Shown in pieces: positions 1 through 9,500 of a DNA stretch of 64,000 bases. The DNA comes from CAVQGZ01 sp942491665. GTDB taxonomy: Bacteria > Actinomycetota > Actinomycetes > Jiangellales > Jiangellaceae. The stretch lies in NCBI GenBank assembly GCA_942491665.1, contig CALOBR010000001.1:1-64000 (forward strand), in the 5' to 3' direction. The position numbers and the translations under genes were made by a program. The notes under the pieces were generated by a model that saw only the letters and a list, made by a program, of their open reading frames with translations, made no database searches and was not told the DNA's origin. The first letter of the stretch is position 1. Each line of letters starts with the position of its first letter.

Positions 1-240
1 GTCGGGCCAGTGGTCGGGCATCGGGAAGTCGGGTGTACTGCGGGTGAACGGCTTGGTGGAGATGGTGTGCGTGCTCTCGTAGACGCGGCTGGTCGGGCCG
101 TCGATGTACCAGTTGCCCCCCACCTCGTCGGCGATGTCGGAGCGGGTGACGTCGAAGCCGGCAGCAACGGGGTTCTTCACCGCGGCCAGCCCGACTCCAC
201 CGGCTCAGGTCACCGCAGCGGTCGGTGTGCATGGACTCAT
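1..240 (-). pseudogene. Flavin-containing monooxygenase, N-terminal part, with in-frame stop
   Basis: Read on the minus strand from the ATG at 240-238, this gives 11 codons, a TGA at 207-205, and then stays open to the window edge. After the stop the residues GLAAVKN, DEVGGNWY, SRVYESTHT and DFPMPDHWPD are typical of the N-terminus of flavin-containing monooxygenases, which oxygenate soft nucleophiles using FAD and NADPH. The TGA falls where the first glycine of the FAD-binding GxGxxG motif belongs: the reading is V-T-stop-A-G-G-V-G, so a single GGA to TGA change explains it. The rest of the gene lies outside the window. It is either a recent nonsense pseudogene or a base-call error; the family assignment is firm. 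Confidence 0.75.
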
Positions 241-288
241 GCCGGATGACGCTGCGTCACCGAGACGGCGACGGCAACTCGTGGCACG

Positions 289-1218
289 GTGAGCCGCGTG
301 CTGGGACGCTCGCGCCGATCCGGGGACGGGTTTCTGCAGTGCGCGTGCGGACGGCGGCACTGGGGCCGGTTCGGGGCGGCCGGCCTCATGGTGCAACGCG
401 GCGACGAGCTGCTGCTGCAGCATCGCGCAGCCTGGAGCCACGAGGGCGGCACCTGGGCCGTGCCCGGTGGCGCGCTCGACGTCGGCGAGACCCCACTTCA
501 GGGAGCGCTGCGCGAGGCCGCCGAGGAGGCCGCGGTGGGCGAGGAGTCGATCCGGCCGCGGCACGAGTGGGCGGTCGACCACGGCACGTGGGCCTACACG
601 ACGGTGGTGGCCGACGCCGTGGGGCCGATCAGCCCGCAGCGGCTTGACGCCGAGAGCGAAGAGCTGCGCTGGGTGCGCGTCAGCGAGGTGACCCGGCTGC
701 CGCTGCACTCCGGCTTCGCCGCGGCCTGGCCGTCCGTGCAGCCACTGCTGCACCGACGCGAGGTAGTCGTGGTCGACGCGGCCAACGTGGTCGGCTCGAC
801 CCCGGACGGCTGGTGGAACGACCGGGTCGCTGCCGCCCAGCGCCTGCTCGACGCTGTCTCGGACCTCGCCGCACGAGGCCTCGACGTCGTCCCTCGGGGC
901 CTCGACCTCAACGGACGCGCGACACCTTCCCAGGAGGCCGACGCGGGGATTCTGCCCGAGGTGGCAGGCAGGACGCGAGCGTGGCCGCACTGGACCGTCG
1001 TGCTGGAGGGCGAGGCGCGCGCCGCGGGCGACCCGCCCAACGTCCAGGTCGAGCGAGCGGCCGGCTCCGGTGATGACGCGGTGGTCGAGGCAGCGCGGCA
1101 CGCGAGCACGGCAGGCAGGCACGTCACGGTGGTGACCGCCGACCGGGAGCTGCGGCAGCGGGTCGAAGCCCTGGGCGCCCGCACCCTCGGCCCGCGCACG
1201 CTCACCCGGGTCTTCTGA
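289..1218 (+). CDS. Nudix hydrolase fused to a NYN/YacP-like RNase domain
   Basis: The 309-residue product has two domains. Residues about 28-150 form a Nudix hydrolase with a near-complete Nudix box at 61-83 (GALDVGE, then REAAEEAA; the usual Gly near the end is Ala), which cleaves nucleoside diphosphate derivatives. A short Cys-rich stretch (CACGRRHWG, residues 18-26) precedes it. Residues about 158-305 look like a NYN/PIN-type nuclease: VVVDAANVVG with Asp163, GSGDD at 259-263 and VVTADRELR at 281-289 give the spaced acidic residues of that fold. The start is GTG at 289; a second in-frame GTG lies at 298. It is a single gene, followed by the convergent Ku gene 4 bp downstream. A role in RNA or nucleotide clean-up is inferred from the domains only. 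Confidence 0.8.
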   Translation: MSRVLGRSRRSGDGFLQCACGRRHWGRFGAAGLMVQRGDELLLQHRAAWSHEGGTWAVPGGALDVGETPLQGALREAAEEAAVGEESIRPRHEWAVDHGTWAYTTVVADAVGPISPQRLDAESEELRWVRVSEVTRLPLHSGFAAAWPSVQPLLHRREVVVVDAANVVGSTPDGWWNDRVAAAQRLLDAVSDLAARGLDVVPRGLDLNGRATPSQEADAGILPEVAGRTRAWPHWTVVLEGEARAAGDPPNVQVERAAGSGDDAVVEAARHASTAGRHVTVVTADRELRQRVEALGARTLGPRTLTRVF

Positions 1219-1222
1219 GCCC

Positions 1223-2011
1223 TCAGGCGCTCTTCTCGCGGCGCTTGTTCGCCGCGTCGACGCTCTGGCGCAGGGCGTCCATCAGGTCGACCACCTCGGC
1301 CTCGTCCCCGTCGGCCGCCGGTGGCATCACGATCTCGCGTCCCTCCACCTTGGACGCCACGAGCTCTTCGATCGCCTCGCGGTACTCGTCGGTGTAGTCC
1401 TGCGGGGCCCAGTCCCCGCTCATCGCGTCGATGAACGAGGCCGCCATGGCCATCTCCTGCTGTCGGGGCTCCACGTCGGCGACCTCTGCGGGAAGCTCGG
1501 GGCTGCGTACCTCGTCGGGCCACAGCATCGTCTGCACCACCAGGGCGTCCCCGGCCGGGCGCAGGATGGCGAGCCGCTCGCGGCTGCGCATCGCCATCTT
1601 CACCACGGCCACCCGCCCGCTGGATGCCAGGGCGTCGCGCAGCAGCACGTACGGCTTCGCGTCGCCGGTGGGCATGGCGTAGTAGGCGCGGGAGTAGGCC
1701 GCCGGGTCGATCTCGCCCGCGTCGACGAACTGCAGCACGTCGACGGCCTTGCTGCTCGCGACGGGCAGGGAGGCCATGTCGTCGTCGGTGAGCACGACCA
1801 TCCCGCCGTCGGGCAGCTCGTAGCCCTTGGCGATGTCGGCGTAGGCGACCTCTTCGCCGTCGGACTCCGCGACGCGGCGGTATCGCACCCGCGACCCGTC
1901 GCTGACTCGTACCTGGCGAAAAGAGATGTCCTTCTCCTGGGTGGCGCTCACGAGCTTGACCGGGATGGAGACCAGCCCGAACGAGATCGTGCCCTTCCAC
2001 ACCGTCTGCAT
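1223..2011 (-). CDS. ku: Non-homologous end-joining protein Ku
   Basis: The 262-residue product begins MQTVWKGTISFGLVSIPVKL, the canonical start of bacterial Ku, and runs through the Ku core, including FRQVR, YELPDGGMVVLTDDD and the YRAYYAMP region. Bacterial Ku forms a homodimeric ring that threads onto DNA ends and recruits ligase D for non-homologous end joining. The C-terminus (DLMDALRQSVDAANKRREK) carries the usual basic tail. The reading frame is open further upstream, but the conserved first residues place the start at 2011. No ligD lies within this window, so the partner ligase must be elsewhere. Confidence 0.95.
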   Translation of the reverse strand: MQTVWKGTISFGLVSIPVKLVSATQEKDISFRQVRVSDGSRVRYRRVAESDGEEVAYADIAKGYELPDGGMVVLTDDDMASLPVASSKAVDVLQFVDAGEIDPAAYSRAYYAMPTGDAKPYVLLRDALASSGRVAVVKMAMRSRERLAILRPAGDALVVQTMLWPDEVRSPELPAEVADVEPRQQEMAMAASFIDAMSGDWAPQDYTDEYREAIEELVASKVEGREIVMPPAADGDEAEVVDLMDALRQSVDAANKRREKSA

Positions 2012-2109
2012 GGCTCGATCATGCCGCCCGCACGCGCGCAGTGCCACGACTTGGCCGGACGCGGCGTGCCCGTCGTGGATCTGTCGGACGTTCGTGGCAC
2101 CGTCAGCGC

Positions 2110-2271
2110 ATGGACCACGACGAGCTGCGCGTGCTGGGGTGCGTCGTCTGCGGCGACGACGGCGACTTCTTCGCGCTGCACCACGACCCGGCCGAGGACG
2201 AGCTGATCTGCGCTCGGTGCGGGCAGGCACGCCTCGTGCCCATGCTCGGCGCCACGCACCTCGTCGCCTGA
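2110..2271 (+). CDS. Small zinc-ribbon-like protein
   Basis: This 53-residue open frame is divergent from Ku. It contains two CxxC pairs, CVVC (residues 11-14) and CARC (35-38), spaced as in a small zinc ribbon. The start is set at the ATG at 2110 because the frame upstream is Arg-rich and looks non-coding. No clear ribosome-binding site is visible. The family was not recognised; it could be a small zinc-binding protein of unknown role. Confidence rests on the cysteine pairs and on the lack of a competing gene. Confidence 0.5.
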   Translation: MDHDELRVLGCVVCGDDGDFFALHHDPAEDELICARCGQARLVPMLGATHLVA

Positions 2272-2296
2272 GCCGCCGCGCCCACCCCCGACGCCC

Positions 2297-3253
2297 TCAG
2301 GCGTCGTCGAGAACCGACTGGCGAAACTCTCGCGGCCCGTAGGCCCGCAGCGTGACCTCCCCTTCGGCGCGGGCGCTGGCCGAGCGGGGGAACCCGAGCA
2401 GCGGACCGAGCTCGCCGAAGTACTGGCCGGCGGGCAGGACGGCGAGCCTGTCCTCGGTGCCGGCGCTGGGGTCGGGTCGAAAGATCTCGACCGTCCCGGC
2501 CTCGATCACGTACACGAGGTCGGCGTGGTCGCCCTGGGCGAAGATCAGCTCGCCCGGCGCGTAGTGCACCGTCTGCGGCGGACCTTCCGCCGACGTGACC
2601 TCCGGTCCCATGGTGATCACCTGGTCGCTGATGGGCACCAGCCGCGCGTCGTGGGTCGAGACGATGATGACGCGCCCGTCGTCGCGCAGCTCGCGCAGCA
2701 GCCGGATCACGCCCTCGGCCTGCACGTAGTCGAGGTTCGCCGTCGGCTCGTCGGCCAGCAGCACCACCGGGTCGTGCGCCAGCCCGCGGGCGACGGCGAC
2801 TCGCTGCTGCTGCCCACCGGAGAGCTGCCCCGGGCGGTTGGGCAGCCTGTCGCCGAGCCCTACCCGGTCGAGCGCCTCGGCGGCCTGCCGCATGGCCGAC
2901 GAGCGCGACGTGCCGGCCAGCATCAGGGGCACGGCGACGTTCTCCTGCGCGCTCAACGACGGGATGAGGTTGAACGCCTGGAACACGAAGCCCACCGAGT
3001 CGCGGCGGTACCGCTCGAGCTGCGCGGCTGTCATGGCCGTCACCTCGGCTCCGTCCACCGTGATGGTGCCGTCGGCGGGGGTGAGGATGCCGCCCAAGCA
3101 CGACAGCAAGGTCGTCTTGCCCGACCCGGACGGACCGAGCAGCACGGCCAGCTCACCGGGCGCGGCACTCATCGACAGGCCCTCGAACGGCCGCACGCTG
3201 TAGCCGTCGGCGCGGTACTCCACCGCCAGGTCGCGTACCTGCACCCCGCTCAT
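2297..3253 (-). CDS. ABC transporter ATPase (LolD/MacB type) with C-terminal cyclic-nucleotide-binding domain
   Basis: The 318-residue protein has an ABC ATPase at residues 1-215 (Walker A GPSGSGKT at 40-47, signature LSGGQ at 144-148, Walker B VVLLADEP at 163-170), closest in style to the LolD/MacB class that pairs with FtsX-like permeases. Residues about 228-315 form a cNMP-binding beta-roll. Its phosphate-binding cassette, FGELGPLLGFPRSAS (279-293), keeps the Glu and Arg that contact the cyclic phosphate in CRP-like proteins. Its start overlaps the stop of the permease gene by 4 bp (ATGA), so the two are translationally coupled. An ATPase fused to its own cNMP sensor suggests a transporter gated by a cyclic nucleotide; that is inference. 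Confidence 0.88.
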   Translation of the reverse strand: MSGVQVRDLAVEYRADGYSVRPFEGLSMSAAPGELAVLLGPSGSGKTTLLSCLGGILTPADGTITVDGAEVTAMTAAQLERYRRDSVGFVFQAFNLIPSLSAQENVAVPLMLAGTSRSSAMRQAAEALDRVGLGDRLPNRPGQLSGGQQQRVAVARGLAHDPVVLLADEPTANLDYVQAEGVIRLLRELRDDGRVIIVSTHDARLVPISDQVITMGPEVTSAEGPPQTVHYAPGELIFAQGDHADLVYVIEAGTVEIFRPDPSAGTEDRLAVLPAGQYFGELGPLLGFPRSASARAEGEVTLRAYGPREFRQSVLDDA

Positions 3254-4293
3254 GCGCCACCTCCGAATGCGCTCGCCGGATCAGCCTTCGCGACCCGGCG
3301 CATGCCTGCCCACCCGGCCACCAGCGCCACGACGACCGCCACCAGCGGGATCGTCCAGTACGCCGACGCCGGTACCCGCACCGTCAGCGGGAACACCGGC
3401 ACCAGCAAGAACTGGAACAGCGTTGCCAGGGCCGCGCCCGACAGGGCGACGAGAACCGCCTGGAGCGCGAGGCTGCCCGACAGCTGCCGGTTGCGGGCGC
3501 CCATCGCCTTGAGGACGGCGAAGTCACGGCTGCGCTCGAGCGCCGAGAGGTAGATGACCGCGCCGACGATGATCGCGGCGACGAGCCAGAGCAAGATCCT
3601 GATCAGGTCGATCGAGGCCACCGCGCTCTCCAGCGGTCCGAGTGCGTCCTCGGCGGCCTCACGGGTGGCGATCACCTGCGTCTGCTCCGGCACCGCCAAG
3701 GGCTCGGCATCGAGCAGCACCGCGCTCGTCACCGGCACGCCGCCGAAGACCGTCTCGCGGGCGTCCTCGAGGCTCACGAACGTGCCGACCAGCCCGGCCA
3801 GCACGGTGGTGTCGCTGCTCAGACCCACCACGGTGTAGGAGTCGTCGCTGATCTGCACCTCGTCACCGACCGCGGCTCCCGAGCTGACGTCGAGCAGCAC
3901 CTCGCCGCTCGCCTGCGGCCTGGACCCCTGCGTGGGTTCGGGCACCCCCAGGCCGTCGGGCGGCGCGGCGATCACGATCGCCTCCGAGGCCTCCTCGCCC
4001 ACGGTGAGCGTGCCCCGCGCGACGACCACCTCGGCCGACTCACCGGCAGGATCGATCGCGGCCACCTGGTCGGCACTCAACGCTGACGACGAGGTGTAGG
4101 GCCCCGACACGCCTTCCGGGATGACCCAGTGGCTCGCGCCGAGCTGGTCGGTGGTGAGGAACGGCTCCTTGTTGAACTGCTCGATCAGCCCGGTCATCAG
4201 GTAGAGCAGCGTGAGGACGAGCGCGACCCCGAGCGTCACGACCGCGAAGCGGGTGCCACGAAAGGTCAGGTCACGGACGGTCAGCAACCACAC
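3250..4293 (-). CDS. FtsX-like ABC transporter permease
   Basis: The 347-residue product has one membrane segment near the N-terminus (about residues 10-35, RFAVVTLGVALVLTLLYLMT), a large extracytoplasmic domain to about residue 230, then three more hydrophobic segments. This is the MacB/FtsX permease layout. The GTG start at 4293 is preceded by a good Shine-Dalgarno sequence (AGGAGGGA, about 9 nt upstream) and overlaps the 3' end of the patatin gene. It is followed immediately by the ATPase-cNMP gene. No separate periplasmic adaptor is seen. The substrate is unknown; lipid or lipoprotein export or a mechanotransmission role would fit the family. Confidence 0.85.
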   Translation of the reverse strand: MWLLTVRDLTFRGTRFAVVTLGVALVLTLLYLMTGLIEQFNKEPFLTTDQLGASHWVIPEGVSGPYTSSSALSADQVAAIDPAGESAEVVVARGTLTVGEEASEAIVIAAPPDGLGVPEPTQGSRPQASGEVLLDVSSGAAVGDEVQISDDSYTVVGLSSDTTVLAGLVGTFVSLEDARETVFGGVPVTSAVLLDAEPLAVPEQTQVIATREAAEDALGPLESAVASIDLIRILLWLVAAIIVGAVIYLSALERSRDFAVLKAMGARNRQLSGSLALQAVLVALSGAALATLFQFLLVPVFPLTVRVPASAYWTIPLVAVVVALVAGWAGMRRVAKADPASAFGGGA

Positions 4294-5848
4294 CGGCGTC
4301 TCCCTCCTCGTGCGACACGGTCTCCAGCCAGGCTTCGAGCCGCGGCATGGCCAGCTCGTAGCCGCGGTCAGCCACGTCGGCGACGCGCTCGAACTCGAGC
4401 AGCCCGACACCACGCAGGTCGAGGTCGAGCAGCAGGTCTGCGGCGCCGTTGGCGATCACCGCGTCGCTCTTGTCCAGCGAGCCGGTGATCATCGAGCGCA
4501 TCAGCACAGCCACTATGCCGGGGTAGCGCGGGCCCTTGCCCACCTTCGACTTCATGGCCTGCCACCCCGACACCGACAGCCCGTAGTCGCTCTTCGCCCG
4601 TGGCCCCTGCGCGGGCGCGACGGACACGGCGACGACGGTCGCTGTGGGGTGCAGACGGCGCATCACGTCGACCGGCAGGTTGTTCGTCACCCCGCCGTCG
4701 ACGAGCAGGTCGTCGCCGAGCGGCACCGGCGGGAAGGCTCCCGGGATGGCGACCGAGGCGCGAAGGGCCGTCGGCACGTCCCCGGTACGGTGCACGTGCA
4801 TCCCTCCCTGGGTCAGGTTGGTCGAGATGGCGAAGAACGGACGCCACAGGTCTTCGATCGACCATCCCTCGAAACGATCGCGGATGGCCGACGCAGCCCT
4901 CTCGCCCTTGAGCAGGGAGACGATCGGAACCGTGTAGTCGAGGACGCCGTGGAACAGGCGCTGGCTCTCGGCCTGGATCTCGTCCGGCGCCAGGTCGAGC
5001 GCCATGCCTGCTCCGAGCGGAGCACCGATGGACGTCGCACCGACCACGTCGACCGGGATGCCCAGGCGGTACATGGCCCGGTAAACCCCGATCGATGCAA
5101 AGCCCCGCGCACCACCGCCGCCGAGGACGAGGGCGACAGGACGTCCGGCCAGGCTGCGCGCAACCCGTGCCACGTCGCGTACCGACCCGGCCCGCGTGTG
5201 CAGCACGTGGTCGACGGCGTGGCGCTCGAGAACCGCGGCAGTTCCCGACGGTCGCTCCGCGTTCTCGGGGTGGACGAGCACCAGCACGCGCAGCGCGCGG
5301 GACCCGGCCGCACCGATCACCGCCCGAATACGGTCCTGCTCCGCGTCGTCTGGGTCGGCGGTCGCGACGACGGCGACGACGTCGGCTTGTGTGAGCACGC
5401 GGCTCGACCAGACGGTGTCGTCGCGGTCAGGCTCGAGCACCAGGTAGCGATGCTCGGACTCGGCTCGGGCCAGGTACTCCAGCAGCCGGATCTCCCCCGG
5501 CGTGCCCGGCGCGGACGAAGCGATGCCCGGCCGGTCGAGGCGCGCGTCGACGCGGGCGCTCCACAGGTGCTCGACCGAGCCGAGCCGCCCTAGCTGCTCA
5601 GCGATCCGACTGGTGACCTGTCGGGAGTTGAGTGCAGCGGTGACGGCCACGGCGATCGTGCGGTCGTGCCGGTGCTGCGGCGGGTGGACCCCTGCGGCCA
5701 GGCCCAGCGCCACGGGGACGAACGCCTGAGGGTGGCTCGTCGCCAGCTCGGCGAAGTCGGTCCGGCCGATCTCCAGCACCACCGTGTCACGCACCGCCTC
5801 CAACGTCGCGCGACGCCGACCACCGGCCAGACCCTCCTCGCCGACCAT
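4271..5848 (-). CDS. Patatin-like phospholipase, main open frame of a frame-broken cNMP/patatin gene
   Basis: From the first ATG in this frame the product is 525 residues. Residues 1-30 (GEEGLAGGRRRATLEA) are the second half of a cNMP-binding domain, including the Glu and Arg of the phosphate-binding cassette. A linker follows, then a patatin domain with the oxyanion loop GGGGARG (243-249), the nucleophile motif ATSIG around Ser273, and the catalytic DGG (384-386). Such NTE-type enzymes are serine lipases acting on membrane phospholipids. The first half of the cNMP domain lies upstream in another frame (see 5849-6066). If translation really starts here, the cNMP domain is incomplete. It overlaps the downstream permease gene by 23 bp, so the lipase, permease and ATPase look like one operon. 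Confidence 0.8.
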   Translation of the reverse strand: MVGEEGLAGGRRRATLEAVRDTVVLEIGRTDFAELATSHPQAFVPVALGLAAGVHPPQHRHDRTIAVAVTAALNSRQVTSRIAEQLGRLGSVEHLWSARVDARLDRPGIASSAPGTPGEIRLLEYLARAESEHRYLVLEPDRDDTVWSSRVLTQADVVAVVATADPDDAEQDRIRAVIGAAGSRALRVLVLVHPENAERPSGTAAVLERHAVDHVLHTRAGSVRDVARVARSLAGRPVALVLGGGGARGFASIGVYRAMYRLGIPVDVVGATSIGAPLGAGMALDLAPDEIQAESQRLFHGVLDYTVPIVSLLKGERAASAIRDRFEGWSIEDLWRPFFAISTNLTQGGMHVHRTGDVPTALRASVAIPGAFPPVPLGDDLLVDGGVTNNLPVDVMRRLHPTATVVAVSVAPAQGPRAKSDYGLSVSGWQAMKSKVGKGPRYPGIVAVLMRSMITGSLDKSDAVIANGAADLLLDLDLRGVGLLEFERVADVADRGYELAMPRLEAWLETVSHEEGDAGVVADRP

Positions 5849-6066
5849 CGACCCTGCAGCCAGGTAACCACGTGGAGTCGCGCTGCGTCGGCTGACGGTG
5901 CAGACGTCCGCTCACCACGACGTATGCGGAGTCAGCCGGATCTCCCTCCACGAACAGACGACTCCCCACCGTCAGCACACGCCACGTCTGCTTCCGCGTG
6001 CGGCGAACGCCCGCTCGGCCTCGTCGTGGCCTCATCGCCGAGCATCGTGACGAGGACCTCTCTCAT
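5849..6066 (-). pseudogene. Out-of-frame N-terminal half of the cNMP-binding domain of the patatin gene
   Basis: On the minus strand an ATG at 6066-6064 opens MREVLVTMLGDEA. Soon after, the coding signal moves to another frame that reads LTVGSRLFVEGDPADSAY and VVVSGRL, the first strands of a cNMP-binding domain. At about 5899-5905 one extra base separates VVVSGRL from the patatin frame, which continues as TVSRRSATPRGYLAAGS. Removing that one base restores a normal cNMP domain. A further disruption sits near 6020, where GAGGCC is repeated around ACGAC. Either the gene is decaying or the sequence has indel errors. Confidence 0.65.
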
Positions 6067-6583
6067 GCGGGTGTCCTGGATCCGTCGAGCCGAATCAGCC
6101 CGTCACGGACCGGACATCTGCCAGCTGGCTGGGTCTGCGGCGAGCAGGGCCTCCAGCGTCGTCGGCGTCCACCACGCGCACGGCAGCGACGGCTCCGCAG
6201 CCCGAATGCTGGCGGTCCGTTCCCCCCCTACGAGGGCCACGTACTCCCCCACGAGCTGAGCCTTCAGGCGATCTGGCCGAGCATCGACCCGCTGTCCGAA
6301 GCCACCACGTCGAGGCGTCCCGGACTCGAGCCAGTAGGCCTCGCGCCCGGTCTCCCTCGTCTGACCAAGTAGTCGTCCGGCGAGTAGTGACTTGCTCGCG
6401 ATTCGCAGCCACTGACGACGTCGGCGATCGTCGCCGTCGAGTGTCGGGTGCGGTCACGGTCAGGGCACCCTGTCGTCCGACGTCGCTGCGGATCACAATG
6501 CCCGCACCCGGTCTGCCGTTGCCTCGTCGTCGGTCACCGATCTCGACGCAGTCGCGCTGCCGGGAAGGTCCAGATAGGCCAGA
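6067..6583. other. Degenerate stretch without an intact gene
   Basis: No complete gene is seen in these 517 bases. The minus strand carries protein-like fragments in changing frames: ARGLGQ-style noise is absent, but stretches such as HTLAYLDLPGSATASRSVTD (around 6580-6520), ADVVSGCESRASHYSPDDYL (around 6420-6360) and TPTTLEALLAADPASWQMSG (around 6170-6110) look like real coding sequence broken by small indels. I do not recognise the family. It is probably the remains of one or two genes that once followed this strand, cut off where the cyclase gene begins. Confidence 0.45.
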
Positions 6584-9500
6584 GTGTGTTCTGTGGCGGG
6601 TCTGGGTCGGTTCGTGCCGAGCGCGGCGTTGTCGTGGCCTGGTGGTGGCGAGGCTGGTGGGCTGCACCGTCGTGTGGATGGCACGTTGGTGTTCGTGGAC
6701 GTATCCGGGTTCACGGCGTTGTCGGAGCGGTTGGCGCAGCGGGGGAAGGTGGGGGCTGAGCAGCTCACGGATGTGCTGAACAGTGTGTTCGGGACGATGT
6801 TGGGGTTGGCGGCGGCTCGTGGTGGGTCGTTGTTGAAGTTCGGTGGGGACGCGTTGTTCCTGTTGTTCACCGGGCCGGGGCATGCGGTGCAGGCGGCGTG
6901 CGCGACGGTGGAGATGCGCACGGCGCTGGCGGCCACGGCGACGACCCCGGGCCCGGCCGGGCGGCTGCGGCTGCGGATGTCGGTCGGGGTGCACTCCGGC
7001 GGGGTCGACTTGTTCTTGGTCGGCGCCTCGCACCGCGAGCTGGTGATCGTGGGGCCGGCGACGACGGCGGTGGCGTCGATGGAGGCCGCCGCGTCAGCGG
7101 GGCAGATCCTCATCGGCCCGCAGACAGCGGCGGCGCTGCCGGCTGGTGCGGTGGGTGACCCGCTCGGTCCGGGGCTATCTGCTGCGCTGGCGTCGCGCAC
7201 ACTCCCGACCCCGGGCAGGCCGGCCTGCGCGGACCCTGGACGCGACGTCGACGTGTCCCGGTTCGTTCCCACCGCCTTGCGGGCAGTGCTGTCGGCTGGT
7301 GACCCGGAGTCGGAGCACCGCACCGTCGGGGTGTCGTTCGTGCGGTTCACCGGCATCGACACCCTGCTGGAGGATCAGGGTCACCAGGCCACCGCCGACG
7401 CCCTGCACACCCTCGTCTGCGCGGCCCAGGACTGCGCCGACACCGAAGGCGTCACCTTCCTGGCGACCGACCTGGCCGAGGACGGCGGCAAGGTGATCCT
7501 GGTCGCCGGGTTCCCGACCACAGCCGAGGACGACCAGGGACGCCTGCTGCGCGCCTCCCGCCGGATCGTCACGGACAGCCTCGCCCAGAAGTGGCCATTG
7601 GCGGTGCGGGCCGGGCTTAACCGCGGCCACGTCTTCGCCGGCGCCATCGGCTCGTTCGAGCGGGCCACCGTCACCGTCATGGGCGACACGGTCAACCTCG
7701 CCGCCCGCGTGATGGCCAGGGCGGATCCCGGCACCGTGCTCGCCACCCCGGCCACGCTGGACAATGCCCAGACCCTGTTCGCCACCGAGCCGGTCGAGCC
7801 CTTCATGGTCAAGGGCAAGAGCCGGCCGGTCAACGCCTACCAGGTCGACGAGGAGACCGGCACACGCCCACCTCGCGGCCTGGGGTCCCTACCCCTCCTC
7901 GGACGCGACGATGAGCTTGCCAAGATCCTCAGTGCGATCGACGACCTCAAGAAGGGCACCGGCAGCGTCATCACTCTGGTCGGTGAGACAGGCATCGGCA
8001 AGACCCGACTGATGCGCGAGGCGCTGTCTGCCCGCGACACCGTGCCCTCGGTGCGCGCACGCGCCGAGCCGTACGGGGCCGCCACCCCCTACCGGCCCCT
8101 GCGAGACCCGCTCCGACATCTGCTCGGCCTCGACCACTCGGGCGGTGGTGAGCTGTCGGTATGGCTGAGCGAGACCGTCCCGCTCTTCGTTCCCGATCTG
8201 GCACCGTGGCTGCCGCTCATCGGAGACGTCCTGTCGATTCAGGTCGACGAGACGCAATCGACCCGTGACCTCAACCCGCAGTACCGGCCCCAACGTACGG
8301 CCGATGCTCTTGTGCGGCTGCTGGAGGTGCTGGGCGGAAATGCGCTCATCCTGGCCATCGATGACGCGCACTACGCCGACGAGGCGACAGCCGCGCTGCT
8401 CAGCAGGCTGGAGCGTGAGGCTGGCTCTCACCCGTGGCTGCTGCTGTCGACCCGGCGGGACGAGGACGGCGGCTATCGACCCGCATCGGCCCGGGCGATC
8501 GAGCTGGGCCCCCTGTCCTACGAGGCGGTGCGGTCGCTCGTCATGGATGGCACAGCGGCCGCACCGTTGAGGCCGGATGACGTCGACGCCGTCGTGTCTC
8601 GGGTGGCGGGCAACCCCCTCTACATCGAGGAGACACTGTCGAACCTCCGCGAGCACGGAAGCATCGAGGCCCTTCCGTCCTCGCTCGAGGCCATGGTCGC
8701 GGCTCAGATCGACGCGCTGTCACCGCTGGCCCGACGTGTGGCACGCCGAGCGTCGGTTCTCGGCCGGTCGTTTCGCGTCACCGTCCTCAGGGACCTCTTC
8801 GGCGACGAGGAGGTGGGCCTGGACGACGCCACGCAGAAGGAGCTCGCCGACGTACTCGAACCGGACGGGCGGGGCCGGCTGCGGTTCCGACACGCACTGC
8901 TTCGTGACGCCGCCTACGACAGCCTGCCGTTCGCGCGCCGTCGCGCGTTCCACCTGCTGGCTGCGCAGTCCACCGTGCGACGTGGCAAAGGACGGCTTGA
9001 GGAGTACGCCGACAACCTGGCCCTGCACTTCTGGATGGGCGGCGACTACGACGCCACGTGGCGCTGGGCAAGGATGGCGGCGGAGCAAGCCAGAGATGCC
9101 TACGCGAACTCCGACGCGGCAGTGCAGTACCAGCGTGCCCTCGCGGCGTCCGACCGAATCGCGGATCTCCCGCACGGTGAGTTGGCCGCCGTGTGGGAGT
9201 CCCTCGGCGACGTCCTGCTGCCCATGGGCCGGTACACCGAAGCCATCAAGGCCTACCGCGGAGCGGCCCGCGCCTCGCTGTCCGACCACGCGACACAAGC
9301 ACGGCTGCTGGCCAAGCGCGCCCGGGCTCAGGAGCGCGCGCAACGGTTCCCCATCGCGTACCGCGAGCTGACTGCTGCGTCCAAGATCGCCCTCCAGGCT
9401 GGGGGTGACAAAGGGCGTCGTCTGCAAGCGGAGATAGTGGCGACTCGTGCGTACCTCCTGACGTTTCAGGATCGCTTCGTCGAGGCCCACCGGGAGGCCG

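Noticed and set aside
1223..2011. A complete NHEJ locus with ligase D
   Set aside because: Only Ku is present; no ligase or polymerase domain was found in its neighbours.
6493..7362. 289-residue minus-strand frame across the cyclase start
   Set aside because: Most of it is antisense to the first cyclase domain. Only its last part (about 6590-6493) looks protein-like, and that is covered under the degenerate stretch.
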